Source: Terriglobia bacterium | GTDB lineage: Bacteria; Acidobacteriota; Terriglobia; Terriglobales; Acidobacteriaceae | Reading direction: 5' to 3' | DNA: 64,000 nucleotides | NCBI GenBank assembly: GCA_020073015.1 | Contig: JAIQFZ010000005.1 | Coordinates: 1-64,000, forward strand | In this document: piece after piece, positions 19,762-28,903 of the stretch | Position numbering within the stretch: the first letter of the stretch is position 1 | Layout of the letters: each line of letters begins with the position of its first letter | Notes under the pieces: generated by a model | What the model was told of the DNA's origin: nothing | The model's input: the letters and a program-made list of their open reading frames with translations, nothing else | The model's database searches: none | Made by a program: the position numbers and the translations under genes

Positions 19762-22548
19762 ATGGCGACTGCGCGAGAGTTGGATCCACTAGCCGACGCG
19801 CAATCGATCGCGTTCCTGGTGAACGGGCGCAAAGTGGTTGTGACGAGTTCACCGTCGCAGCGGCTGTCGCGCGTCCTGCGCGACGAGCTCGGTTTGACCG
19901 GGACCAAGGTGGGATGCGACGCGGGAGACTGCGGAGCCTGCACCATATTGCTGGATGGGGATCCTGTTTGCGCCTGTCTGATGTCGGCGGGACAGGTTGA
20001 GGGGTGCGAGGTTACGACTGTCGAGGGCTTGGCGCACCGGGAGGCAGGCATTCGGTTGCAGCGGTCCTTTCTGGAACACGGCGCTGCCCAGTGCGGGGCG
20101 TGCACCCCGGGAATGCTGGTGGCGGCAACGGCGCTGATCGAAAAAAATCCGTCGCCCCGTGAAGATGAGGTCATGGACGCGATTGGCGGCGTGCTGTGCC
20201 GGTGCACGGGGTATCGCAAGATTATCGCAGCCATTCTCGATGCAGGAACTTTGTCCCCACAGCAGCTTTCACCTGCGGCCGGTGCTGCGGTGGGGCAACG
20301 GCTGATCCGGTTGGATGGAAAGCGGAAGGCTGAAGGCAGCGAGATCTTTGGCGCTGATGAGACGCCCGCGGGGGCGCTGGCGGTGCGGGTGATTCGCTGT
20401 CCTCACGATCGCGCACGATTTCACTTTGGCGATCTGGCGGCTTTTGTGCGAGAGAATCCAGGCATCGAGGCGGTGTTCACGGCGAAGGATGTGCCGGGCA
20501 AGAATTGTTACGGCGTGATTCCTCGATTTGCGGATCAGCCAGTGTTTGCGGAAACCGAAGCGCGGTTTCGGGGAGAGGCCGTGGCAGCGGTCGTAGGAGA
20601 GGCAGCGGTGATTGAGGCGCTCGATCCCACACGCTTTCCGGTGACGTGGCAAGAACTGCCGGCCCTGCGAGAGATGGATGCGGCGCTCGTTTCAGATGCG
20701 ACGTTGGTACATGCAAACCGCGCCGAGAATGTGCTGGTCCGTGGGCGCGTGGTGCGGGGGGACGTGGAGAAGGCCCTGGCGGCGGCCGACATGGTGGTCG
20801 CGGGCGAGTACGAGACCGGTTTTGTGGAGCACGCCTACATTGAGCCGGAAGCGGGATTCGCGCGGCGGGTGGGCGACCAGATCGAGGTGCAGGCCTGCAC
20901 GCAGTCTCCTTACATGGATCGCGCTGATGTGGCGGCGATCCTGGGGATTGCTCCAGAGAAGGTGCGCATTATTCCTACGGCGGTGGGCGGGGGATTTGGG
21001 TCGAAGCTGGATCTCTCGGTACAGCCGTTCGTGGCGGTGGCGGCTTGGCACCTTCGGAAGCCGGTGCGGATGGTGTATTCGCGGAACGAATCGATGGTGT
21101 CGACCACGAAGCGGCATCCCGCGCGGATGCGGCTGCGCGGCGGGTGCTCGCGCGATGGCAAACTGGTCGGGCTTGATCTGGTGGCTGATTTCAACACGGG
21201 AGCATATTCGTCGTGGGGTCCGACGGTGGCGGCCCGCGTGCCGGTCCATGGTTCCGGACCTTATTATGTGCCGCATTACCGCGCGCTGACCCGGGCCGTG
21301 CACACCAACCTTGTGCCGGCAGGCGCATTCCGTGGATTTGGGGTGCCGCAGACGACGATTGCTCAGGAACAACTCTATGACCAGCTCGCCGATCGTGTGG
21401 GAATGGACCGGCTGGAGTTTCGGATTCTGAATGCGTTGGACAACCACACGCCGACGGTCACCGGGCAGGTACTCGGGGAGGGAGTGGGGATTCGCGCGTG
21501 CTTTGAAGTATTGCGACCAAAATGGAAAGGTGCACGTGAGGCAGCAGCGGATTTCAACTCCAAGGCGAGCGGTCCACTGCGGCGGGGTGTGGGAGTGGCG
21601 GGGATGTGGTATGGCTGCGGCAACACTTCCCTGCCCAATCCGTCGACGGTGCGAATTGGATTGAAGCGCGATGGGCGGATTGCTTTGCATCAGGGTGCGG
21701 TGGACATCGGTCAGGGGTCAAACACGATCGTGACCCAGATTTGCGCGGATGCCCTGGGCGCACCGATGGATCGCTTCGATCTCGTTTCCGGAGACACAGC
21801 GATCACTCCAGATTGTGGAAAGACCTCGGCTTCGCGGCAAACGTTTGTCACGGGTAAGGCCGCCTACATGGCGGGTACGCAGCTGCGGCACGCGATTCTT
21901 GCGCTGGCGGATGCTTGCTCGTGCGCCACCGTTGAGTTTGGAGATGGTGCGGTAGTGCTGCGAGAGGATGGCAGATCTCGCACGATTGCGCTGGGCGAAT
22001 TGCCTCTGGATCAGCATGGGTATGTGATCACGAGCGAGGCGACGTTCGATCCGCCGACCAGTCCGCTGGATGAGAATGGACAAGGTACGCCCTACGCGGT
22101 GTTCGGGTTTGGCGCGCACATGGCGGAGATCGAGATCGACACGGAACTGGGAACGGTGCGCGTGCTGAAAGTGACGGCGGCGCATGACGTGGGGCGCGCG
22201 ATTAATCCGACGCTGATCGAGGGACAGATCGAGGGCGGAGTTGCCCAGGGTCTGGGTATGGCGCTAATGGAAGAGTTCTTTCCCGGGAAGGGTGAGAACC
22301 TGCACGATTACCTGATCCCGTCGGCCGGGGATATTCCTCCGGTGGAATCGATTTTGATTGAAGACCCCTCGCCGATTGGGCCGTTCGGGGCCAAAGGCAT
22401 CGGCGAACAAGCAGTAATTCCCACGGCGCCGGCAATCTTGAATGCGTTGCATGATGCGGTGGGTGTGCGCCTGAAGAAAACCCCGGCGACACCAGATCGT
22501 GTTCGGTCAGCGATCCTTGCAAAGCGGAAGGGAGACGCGCGTGGCTGA
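19762..22548 (+). CDS. Fused 2Fe-2S plus molybdopterin-binding subunit of a molybdenum hydroxylase (candidate nicotinate dehydrogenase)
   Basis: N-terminal 2Fe-2S cysteines GCDAGDCGACTILLDG, QCGACTPGM, CRCTGY; C-terminal Mo domain VGGGFGSK, GAFRGFGVPQ, GPFGAKGIGE. Confidence 0.9.
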   Translation: MATARELDPLADAQSIAFLVNGRKVVVTSSPSQRLSRVLRDELGLTGTKVGCDAGDCGACTILLDGDPVCACLMSAGQVEGCEVTTVEGLAHREAGIRLQRSFLEHGAAQCGACTPGMLVAATALIEKNPSPREDEVMDAIGGVLCRCTGYRKIIAAILDAGTLSPQQLSPAAGAAVGQRLIRLDGKRKAEGSEIFGADETPAGALAVRVIRCPHDRARFHFGDLAAFVRENPGIEAVFTAKDVPGKNCYGVIPRFADQPVFAETEARFRGEAVAAVVGEAAVIEALDPTRFPVTWQELPALREMDAALVSDATLVHANRAENVLVRGRVVRGDVEKALAAADMVVAGEYETGFVEHAYIEPEAGFARRVGDQIEVQACTQSPYMDRADVAAILGIAPEKVRIIPTAVGGGFGSKLDLSVQPFVAVAAWHLRKPVRMVYSRNESMVSTTKRHPARMRLRGGCSRDGKLVGLDLVADFNTGAYSSWGPTVAARVPVHGSGPYYVPHYRALTRAVHTNLVPAGAFRGFGVPQTTIAQEQLYDQLADRVGMDRLEFRILNALDNHTPTVTGQVLGEGVGIRACFEVLRPKWKGAREAAADFNSKASGPLRRGVGVAGMWYGCGNTSLPNPSTVRIGLKRDGRIALHQGAVDIGQGSNTIVTQICADALGAPMDRFDLVSGDTAITPDCGKTSASRQTFVTGKAAYMAGTQLRHAILALADACSCATVEFGDGAVVLREDGRSRTIALGELPLDQHGYVITSEATFDPPTSPLDENGQGTPYAVFGFGAHMAEIEIDTELGTVRVLKVTAAHDVGRAINPTLIEGQIEGGVAQGLGMALMEEFFPGKGENLHDYLIPSAGDIPPVESILIEDPSPIGPFGAKGIGEQAVIPTAPAILNALHDAVGVRLKKTPATPDRVRSAILAKRKGDARG

Positions 22549-24001
22549 TGACGCGATCCGCTGCGATGCCTGTCCGGTGCTCTGTTACATCAAGCCGGGA
22601 CGAACGGGGTCGTGCGACCGCTATGCGAACGCGGACGGCCAACTGGTGCGGGTGGATCCGCACGTCGTGCTGGATCGGGCGGTCTCGCGCGGGGAATCGG
22701 TCGTGCCCTTTCTCCAGAAAACCAGCGAATGGGACGGCTCGCTGGTGAGCGGCGAAGGGACGTTTGTGACCGCGATTGGAGCGGGTACGACGTATCCGGA
22801 TTACAAGCCGGCGCCCTTCATTATTTCGTCGCAAGTCGAAGGCGTGGACATGGTCACAGTGGTGACCGAGGGAATTTTCAGTTATTGCGGGGTGAAGCTG
22901 AAGATCGACACCGATCGGCACCTGGGAGCGGAATGCAGTACGGTGCGCGCGCAGGGCGAGGCGGTGGGGCACGTCACGACCAATGAATATGGATCGCAGA
23001 TGCTGTCCCTGGGAGGGGTGCGGCATCTGACGGGCGGAAGCCGGCATGAAGGCACAGCCACGTGCGACACGTTGCTGAATCTCTGCAATGGCAAGGCCGT
23101 GGAGTTGGAGATCGAGAACGGCGCTAAGGTCGTGGTGCAGGCAAACCAGGCTCCGATTGTGGACGGGGTGCGGGAAGAGCGGATGCGGGTGGGATGCGGG
23201 TCGGCGACGATCGGCATGTTTGCCAAACAATGGTTTGGGAAGGTGGATGAGGTGGTCGTGGTGGATGACCACATCACGGGTGTGTTGTCGGAACACCAGG
23301 CGGGTAAACTGCTGGGCGTGCCCGAGACCGGCATCAGGATGAAAGGGCGCCGGTCTACGCCGGGAAGATATTTTCGAGTTGCGGAGCCGGGCACGTCTTG
23401 GGGTGGAACAAATATCGACGATCCGCTCTCCATTCTTGCGCCGTTTGATCCGGAAGTCGCCCGGCCGGGGCTGCGGTTGCTGATGGTGAGCACTACGGGG
23501 GAGCACTCGGCATATTTTGAACTGGATGAGAAGTTGCGCCCGGTCGAGAAGGAACTGCCGGATGCGCTGAGAGAATCGGTGGCGCGCATTCGGGAGAACT
23601 GCGAGCCGGCGCTTTGTACGGTTCTGTTCATGGCGGGTGCGGGTGGATCGCTGCGCGCGGGGGTGACGGAGAATCCGGTGAAGCTGACACACTCGGTGGG
23701 TGACGCGCTCACTCGTGTGACCTGCGGCGGCGCGCCGGTTTATGTTTGGCCGGGAGGCGGGATCACGATCATGGTTGATGTGAGCCGCATGCCGGAAAAC
23801 GCTTTCGGCTATGTGCCTACGCCGGCGCTGGTGGCGCCCATCGAGTTCACGCTCAAGCTTGCGGACTACGCGACGCTCGGGGGATATATGGATCATGTGC
23901 GGCCGCTGAGTTCGATCAATCGGGATGACGAGGGACGGAAGCGCGTGACGGCCCATGGGGACAATCCGTGGCCGCTTGCTTCTGGAAAGAACGAGAAATG
24001 A
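22541..24001 (+). CDS. 6-hydroxynicotinate reductase-like Fe-S protein
   Basis: N-terminal CDACPVLCYIKPGRTGSCDRYAN cysteine cluster; GTG start overlaps the stop of the Mo subunit; context with enamidase homolog. Confidence 0.75.
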   Translation: MADDAIRCDACPVLCYIKPGRTGSCDRYANADGQLVRVDPHVVLDRAVSRGESVVPFLQKTSEWDGSLVSGEGTFVTAIGAGTTYPDYKPAPFIISSQVEGVDMVTVVTEGIFSYCGVKLKIDTDRHLGAECSTVRAQGEAVGHVTTNEYGSQMLSLGGVRHLTGGSRHEGTATCDTLLNLCNGKAVELEIENGAKVVVQANQAPIVDGVREERMRVGCGSATIGMFAKQWFGKVDEVVVVDDHITGVLSEHQAGKLLGVPETGIRMKGRRSTPGRYFRVAEPGTSWGGTNIDDPLSILAPFDPEVARPGLRLLMVSTTGEHSAYFELDEKLRPVEKELPDALRESVARIRENCEPALCTVLFMAGAGGSLRAGVTENPVKLTHSVGDALTRVTCGGAPVYVWPGGGITIMVDVSRMPENAFGYVPTPALVAPIEFTLKLADYATLGGYMDHVRPLSSINRDDEGRKRVTAHGDNPWPLASGKNEK

Positions 24002-24951
24002 ATGCCAGGGCGCAAATTCGGATGCTTTCCGACGGTCGTCGATTGCACATGCAGGATGGGCCGATTGATTTGATCGTGGAAGGCTTTGGGCAGGCGAGGG
24101 AGATTGAAGCCGCTTATCATGCGGCGGCCGGACGATTCGTGACGGTGCTGGATGAATTGTGTTTGGAGCTGACGTTTCTGCGTCAACCTGCTACGGTCGA
24201 TGGCCCACAGCCAGAAGGGTCGGTTGCGCGGCGGATGGTCGAGGCAGTGCGGCCTTATGCCTCGCGACACTTCATCACGCCGATGGCGGCGGTTGCTGGT
24301 GCGGTGGCGGAAGAGATTCTGGAGGCGATGACCTTGGCTGCGACGCTTTCGCGGGCATACGTGAACGACGGTGGCGACATCGCGCTGCACCTGACGGCGG
24401 GTGAGAAGTTTGTGGTTGGAATGGTGCAGCTTCCTGATCGACCGATGAATCCCACGTTTCGAAAACCGCGAAACGTGGGGCACCCATTGTTTCGTACGGC
24501 GGCGTTTGGCACGACCATGATCGATTGGACCCAGCCGATTCGCGGGATCGCAACCAGCGGTTGGCGCGGACGCAGTTTCTCGCTGGGGATTGCGGATGCG
24601 GCCACGGTGCTGGCAGATACAGCTGCGATGGCCGATGCGGCGGCGACGATCATTGCCAATGCCGTGGATCTTCCCGGTAACGACAAGATTGGGCGCGTAC
24701 GAGCGTGCGACGTCGCCCCCGATAGCGATCTGGGTGTTCACCTGGTCACGCAGTCGGTCGAAGACCTTTCGTCGCACGAAATAGGTGAGGCGCTGGCTGC
24801 CGGACTACGAGTTGCGGAGTCGCTGCGCCGCGATGGCCTGATTCGCGCGGCGGCTCTCAATCTGCGGGAAGAGATTCGCGTCGTCGGGGGAGAGACCGGG
24901 TCCCACTTCATTCGCACGTCATCATCCAACAGGAGCCTTGTTCATGCCTGA
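23998..24951 (+). CDS. UPF0280 family protein (ApbE superfamily, COG2122-like)
   Basis: GIATSGWRGRSFSLGIADAATVLADTAAMADAAATIIANAVDLP; ATGA overlap with the upstream gene. Confidence 0.8.
   Translation: MNARAQIRMLSDGRRLHMQDGPIDLIVEGFGQAREIEAAYHAAAGRFVTVLDELCLELTFLRQPATVDGPQPEGSVARRMVEAVRPYASRHFITPMAAVAGAVAEEILEAMTLAATLSRAYVNDGGDIALHLTAGEKFVVGMVQLPDRPMNPTFRKPRNVGHPLFRTAAFGTTMIDWTQPIRGIATSGWRGRSFSLGIADAATVLADTAAMADAAATIIANAVDLPGNDKIGRVRACDVAPDSDLGVHLVTQSVEDLSSHEIGEALAAGLRVAESLRRDGLIRAAALNLREEIRVVGGETGSHFIRTSSSNRSLVHA
24451..24485 (+). repeat. Palindromic repeat family A, copy 3, inside the UPF0280 CDS
   Basis: CCCACGTTTCG...CGAAACGTGGGGCACCC: 11-bp perfect stem plus the same GGGGCACCC flank. 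Confidence 0.65.
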
Positions 24952-25528
24952 GGTTCAAGTTCGAAAGAAACTCATCTCCGTGGAGGAGATTTTTCATGAG
25001 GGAGGGCCGGTTGCCGAGAAGCCGTTGCGTCGGGCGGCGGCGCTGGCGGTGATCCGGAATCCCTACGCCGGCGCGTACGCCGAGGAGATCGAGGGATTCA
25101 TGGACGATCTGAAGCCGCTTGGTCTGGAGATGGCGCGGTCGCTGGTGGCGGCGCTGGGCGGCGATCCGAAAGTGGTGGAGGGATACGGCAAGGGCGCAAT
25201 TGTCGGCACAGCGGGTGAGATCGAGCATGGAGCCCTGTGGCATGTTCCGGGCGGCTACGCGATGCGCGAGGTGCTGGGCGGCGCCAAGGCGATTGTCGCC
25301 TCGACCAAGAAAGTTGGCGGACCCGGAACGAGGCTTGACGTGCCGATTACGCATATCAACGCGTCGTACGTTCGCAGTCATTTTGACGCGATGGAAGTGG
25401 GCATTGCCGATGCCCCGCGCGCGGATGAGATTCTGCTGGCACTGGTCATGACGACGGGCGCGCGCGTGCATGCGCGGGTGGGCGGGTTGAAAGCGTCGGA
25501 GATCAAAGGAGAGGACGGGCTGCGATGA
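24944..25528 (+). CDS. Amino acid synthesis family protein (PF06684/DUF1185), copy 1
   Basis: RRAAALAVIRNPYAGAYAEEIEGFMDDL..., overlaps the UPF0280 stop. Confidence 0.8.
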   Translation: MPEVQVRKKLISVEEIFHEGGPVAEKPLRRAAALAVIRNPYAGAYAEEIEGFMDDLKPLGLEMARSLVAALGGDPKVVEGYGKGAIVGTAGEIEHGALWHVPGGYAMREVLGGAKAIVASTKKVGGPGTRLDVPITHINASYVRSHFDAMEVGIADAPRADEILLALVMTTGARVHARVGGLKASEIKGEDGLR

Positions 25529-26109
25529 AAGCGAAGATCCGGAAGATCGCGACATTTGTCGAGGAGACTTGCACCGAGATGGGGCGGAAAATTGATCCGC
25601 CTACACGGCGGGCGGCTGCGGTCGCGGTGATTGAGAATCCGTACGCGGGAAAGTTTGTCGAAGATCTTTCGGAGTTGATGACGATCGGCGAAGAGCTGGG
25701 CGAGTTGCTGACACAACGGGCGGTTGCGGCGCTGGGGATTGCGGGGCCCTCGGCGGAGAGCTATGGCAAAGCGGCCGCGGTGGGGGAGAACGGCGAGATC
25801 GAGCACGCAGCGGCGATCCTGCATCCGAAACTAGGGACGCCGGTGCGACGCGTGCTGGGCAAGGGCGCCGCTCTGATTCCTTCGTCGAAGAAGCGTGGCG
25901 GGCCGGGTGTGGTGCTCGACATTCCGCTTGGCCATAAGGACGCGGCATTTGTTCGCAGCCATTTTGATGGCATGGAAGTTCGGATCAACGATGCGCCTCG
26001 GGCAAATGAGATTGTGGTCGCTATTGCGGTAACAGATAGCGGGCGGCCTCTGGCGCGGGTGGGCGGGCTGACGAAGGATCAGATCAAGGGCGAGGATGGG
26101 CTGCGGTAA
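25525..26109 (+). CDS. Amino acid synthesis family protein (PF06684/DUF1185), copy 2
   Basis: TRRAAAVAVIENPYAGKFVEDLSELM...; tandem paralog of the preceding gene with ATGA coupling. Confidence 0.8.
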   Translation: MKAKIRKIATFVEETCTEMGRKIDPPTRRAAAVAVIENPYAGKFVEDLSELMTIGEELGELLTQRAVAALGIAGPSAESYGKAAAVGENGEIEHAAAILHPKLGTPVRRVLGKGAALIPSSKKRGGPGVVLDIPLGHKDAAFVRSHFDGMEVRINDAPRANEIVVAIAVTDSGRPLARVGGLTKDQIKGEDGLR

Positions 26110-26152
26110 CAATTCTTCACCACAGAGGTCACAGAGGAGCACAGGGGAATTC

Positions 26153-27571
26153 ATGTCAGGCATAACAAATAGGAGTCGTTGCGGGCTGCTCTGCGCGTTT
26201 CCCATTTTCTTCTCAATCCTGCTCTACGGGCAAACAACTAAAGAGCGTGCCGACGCCATCGTCACTGGTGGCACCGTTGTCACCATGGACGGCCCGCGGA
26301 CCGTCTACGACGACGGGGCGGTCGTGGTGACGGGGGACACAATTGTCGCGGTCGGCCCACGCGCCGAACTCGAAGGAAAGTACGAAAGTCGGCAGACCAT
26401 TGATGCTAAGAACAAGCTGGTCCTGCCGGGATTCATCAACGGTCACACCCACGTGCCGATGACGCTGTTCCGTGGACTGCATGATGATGTGACGCTCAAT
26501 GACTGGCTCTACAAATACATCTTCCCTGCCGAAGCAAAGAACGTGAATGAAGATTTTGTTCGCTGGGGAACGCGTCTCGCAGCGGCCGAACAGATTCGCT
26601 CGGGTGTGACGACCTTTGCCGATATGTACTACTTCGAGGACGCGGTCGCGGAAGAAACCAAGGCAGCGGGGATGCGCGGGGTACTGGGTGAGACGTTTAT
26701 CGATTTTCCGGCGCCCGATAACAAGAGCAATGCGGCTATGCTCGCCTACACCGAGAAGTTCCTCCAGAAATGGCAGGGCGACCCCCTGATCCACGCTGCA
26801 CCGGCGCCGCATTCGATTTACACCTGTTCCAGGAAAACATTGCAAGACGCGGCAGCGCTGGCGCGCAAATATCATGCGCCGATCCTTATTCATCTTTCCG
26901 AGATGAAGAAAGAATGGGACGACAGCCTCAAGAACAATGGCGCCTCACCCGTGCAATATCTCGACGAGATCGGCGTGCTGGGGCCGGATGTGGTCGGCGC
27001 GCACTGCATCTTTGTCGATGAGGTCGACCGCAAGATTCTCGCGCAGCGCAACGTGGGCTGCGTGCACAACCCGTCGAGCAACATGATGATTGCGAGCGGC
27101 GTTTCGCCTGTGCCCGAGATGCGTGCTGCCGGAATTGCGGTCGGGCTCGGGACTGACGGACCAGCAGGCAGCAACAACGACCTGGACCTGATGGAAGAGA
27201 TCGACCTGGCAGCGAAGCTGGCGAAGATTACGAAAATGAGTCCGCTGGCGCTGAATGCCCGGGCCGTCGTAGAAATGGCCACAATCGATGGCGCTCGCGC
27301 TCTGCACATGGAGAAGGAGATCGGGTCGCTTGAAAAAGGCAAAAAGGCGGACTTGATTTTGATTAGCCTGGACGAGGCAAACGCTGTGCCGATGTACGAC
27401 GTTTATGCCCAGATTGCATACTCGTTAAAGGCCAGCGACGTGGAAACGGTCATCATCGGTGGACGAGTCGTGATGCGTGACCGCAAGCTGCTGACGGTGG
27501 ATGAAGAGGCAGCAATCGCGAAAGCTCGCGAGTACCAGAAGACGATTGCCGCGTCTCTGGGAATACAGTGA
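26153..27571 (+). CDS. Exported amidohydrolase of the SAH/MTA-deaminase/TrzA-SsnA type
   Basis: N-terminal hydrophobic signal; GFINGHTHVPMTLFRGLHDDVTLNDWLYKYIFPAE, GTDGPAGSNNDLDLMEEI. Confidence 0.82.
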   Translation: MSGITNRSRCGLLCAFPIFFSILLYGQTTKERADAIVTGGTVVTMDGPRTVYDDGAVVVTGDTIVAVGPRAELEGKYESRQTIDAKNKLVLPGFINGHTHVPMTLFRGLHDDVTLNDWLYKYIFPAEAKNVNEDFVRWGTRLAAAEQIRSGVTTFADMYYFEDAVAEETKAAGMRGVLGETFIDFPAPDNKSNAAMLAYTEKFLQKWQGDPLIHAAPAPHSIYTCSRKTLQDAAALARKYHAPILIHLSEMKKEWDDSLKNNGASPVQYLDEIGVLGPDVVGAHCIFVDEVDRKILAQRNVGCVHNPSSNMMIASGVSPVPEMRAAGIAVGLGTDGPAGSNNDLDLMEEIDLAAKLAKITKMSPLALNARAVVEMATIDGARALHMEKEIGSLEKGKKADLILISLDEANAVPMYDVYAQIAYSLKASDVETVIIGGRVVMRDRKLLTVDEEAAIAKAREYQKTIAASLGIQ

Positions 27572-27661
27572 GGACCTCAGCGGCTAAAGCCGTCTGATTA
27601 AAGAGATGCGTCATCGCAGCGCTGAAGCGCTGCGCCACACAGAACACAAACTTGCCGACGT

Positions 27662-28861
27662 TTAGCTGTTCACGATCTCCGGAACTTTGGTTGCTGGCGG
27701 CGTGTTGCGGCTTCTGTGGGCGCTGACTGCTCCGTCGATGATCACCATGCCGATTCCAGGCAGATCTCCTTTTTGAATGCTGTCGAGCAGGTTCTTGCCT
27801 GCTGAGTGCTGGGCTTTGTCCATCAGGACGAACGAGGCTTCGCGGCCAGGCTCGATCAGACCGCAATCGAGATTGCGCATTTTTGCGGTGTTTCCGGTGG
27901 CGAGGCAGATAGCGACCTCGGCTGGGATCTCGCCGAGCGACGACAGTAACGAAATCATACGCACAATGCCGAGCGGCTGAACTCCCGATCCCGCGGGCGA
28001 GTCAGTGCCGAGAATTACGCGGTCGAGTTGTTTCAGTTCCCTTGCCGTGCGCAGAGCGAGCAGTCCAGCGCGTTCGTTGCCATTGTGCACGATTTCGAGG
28101 GCGCGGGTGGAACGCTCGCACAGCGCGGCTATCTGATCGTCGGGGAGAGCAGTGTGGCCGCCGTTGATGTGGCCAATGACATCGGCGTCGGTTTCGAGCA
28201 CCAAGTCTTTGTCGATCAGGCTGGAGCCAGGGATCGAGGGCCCCCCGGTGTGAATGGTGCTCTGGATGCCGTATTTGCGGGCCCAGGAGACCATCTGGCG
28301 CGCGGTCTTGCCGTCTTTCACGCTGCCCAAGCCGACTTCGCCCAAAATCTTCACTCCGGCGGCAGCGAGTTCCTGGAAGTCGTCCTCAACCATGCCGTGC
28401 TCGAGGACGGGAGCGCCCGCTTGGATCTTCACTCCACCGGGGCGGAAAGCGTGAAAGGCGCGCTGGGCGAAAATGGCCATCGCTTTCAGGCCGACGATGT
28501 CTTTGGGACGGCCGGGCGTGTGCACTTCCCCGGCAGAGATCATGGTGGTGACCCCGCCGTGAAGGTAGCTGTCGATCCAGCCCAGTTGATTCTGGCGGGG
28601 CGTCCAGTCGCCGCAGACGGGATGCACGTGGCTGTCGATCAGGCCGGGCGCGAGTGCGGTGCCCTTGGCATCGATGGTGACGGTTGCGCCCGAGGTATCG
28701 ACGTCTTGTTGTTTGCCGACGGCCGTGATGCGGCCCCCGGTGGCGACCACGGTGTCGGCGTCCAGGATCGGACGGGCTAGATCTCCGCTCAGGAGCAGAC
28801 CGATGTTGCGGATGACTAGCTTGGTTTGTGGTGCGGATTTCGAGGGTTCGTCGTGAGCCAT
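27662..28861 (-). CDS. Enamidase-like amidohydrolase
   Basis: SYLHGGVTTMISAGEVHTPGRPKDIVGLKAMAI, GEVGLGSVK, HTGGPSIPGSS, HINGGHTAL, SRNTPPATK closely resemble recalled Eubacterium barkeri enamidase motifs. Confidence 0.85.
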   Translation of the reverse strand: MAHDEPSKSAPQTKLVIRNIGLLLSGDLARPILDADTVVATGGRITAVGKQQDVDTSGATVTIDAKGTALAPGLIDSHVHPVCGDWTPRQNQLGWIDSYLHGGVTTMISAGEVHTPGRPKDIVGLKAMAIFAQRAFHAFRPGGVKIQAGAPVLEHGMVEDDFQELAAAGVKILGEVGLGSVKDGKTARQMVSWARKYGIQSTIHTGGPSIPGSSLIDKDLVLETDADVIGHINGGHTALPDDQIAALCERSTRALEIVHNGNERAGLLALRTARELKQLDRVILGTDSPAGSGVQPLGIVRMISLLSSLGEIPAEVAICLATGNTAKMRNLDCGLIEPGREASFVLMDKAQHSAGKNLLDSIQKGDLPGIGMVIIDGAVSAHRSRNTPPATKVPEIVNS

Positions 28862-28903
28862 GGTTCCCTTCCCGGCGCGGAACGGCCGCGAACCGGTGGC
28901 CGC

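Noticed and set aside
18924-22548. Assignment as purine xanthine dehydrogenase feeding from the nucleoside hydrolases
   Set aside because: Possible by homology alone, but the directly linked Hnr-like, enamidase-like and nicotinamidase-like genes favour nicotinate; no urate-pathway genes (uricase, allantoinase) were seen. Kept as the main alternative
22202-23956. 584-aa minus-strand ORF antisense to the Mo subunit and Hnr-like genes
   Set aside because: Arg/His-rich composition typical of GC-codon shadow frames; the plus-strand proteins are clearly real
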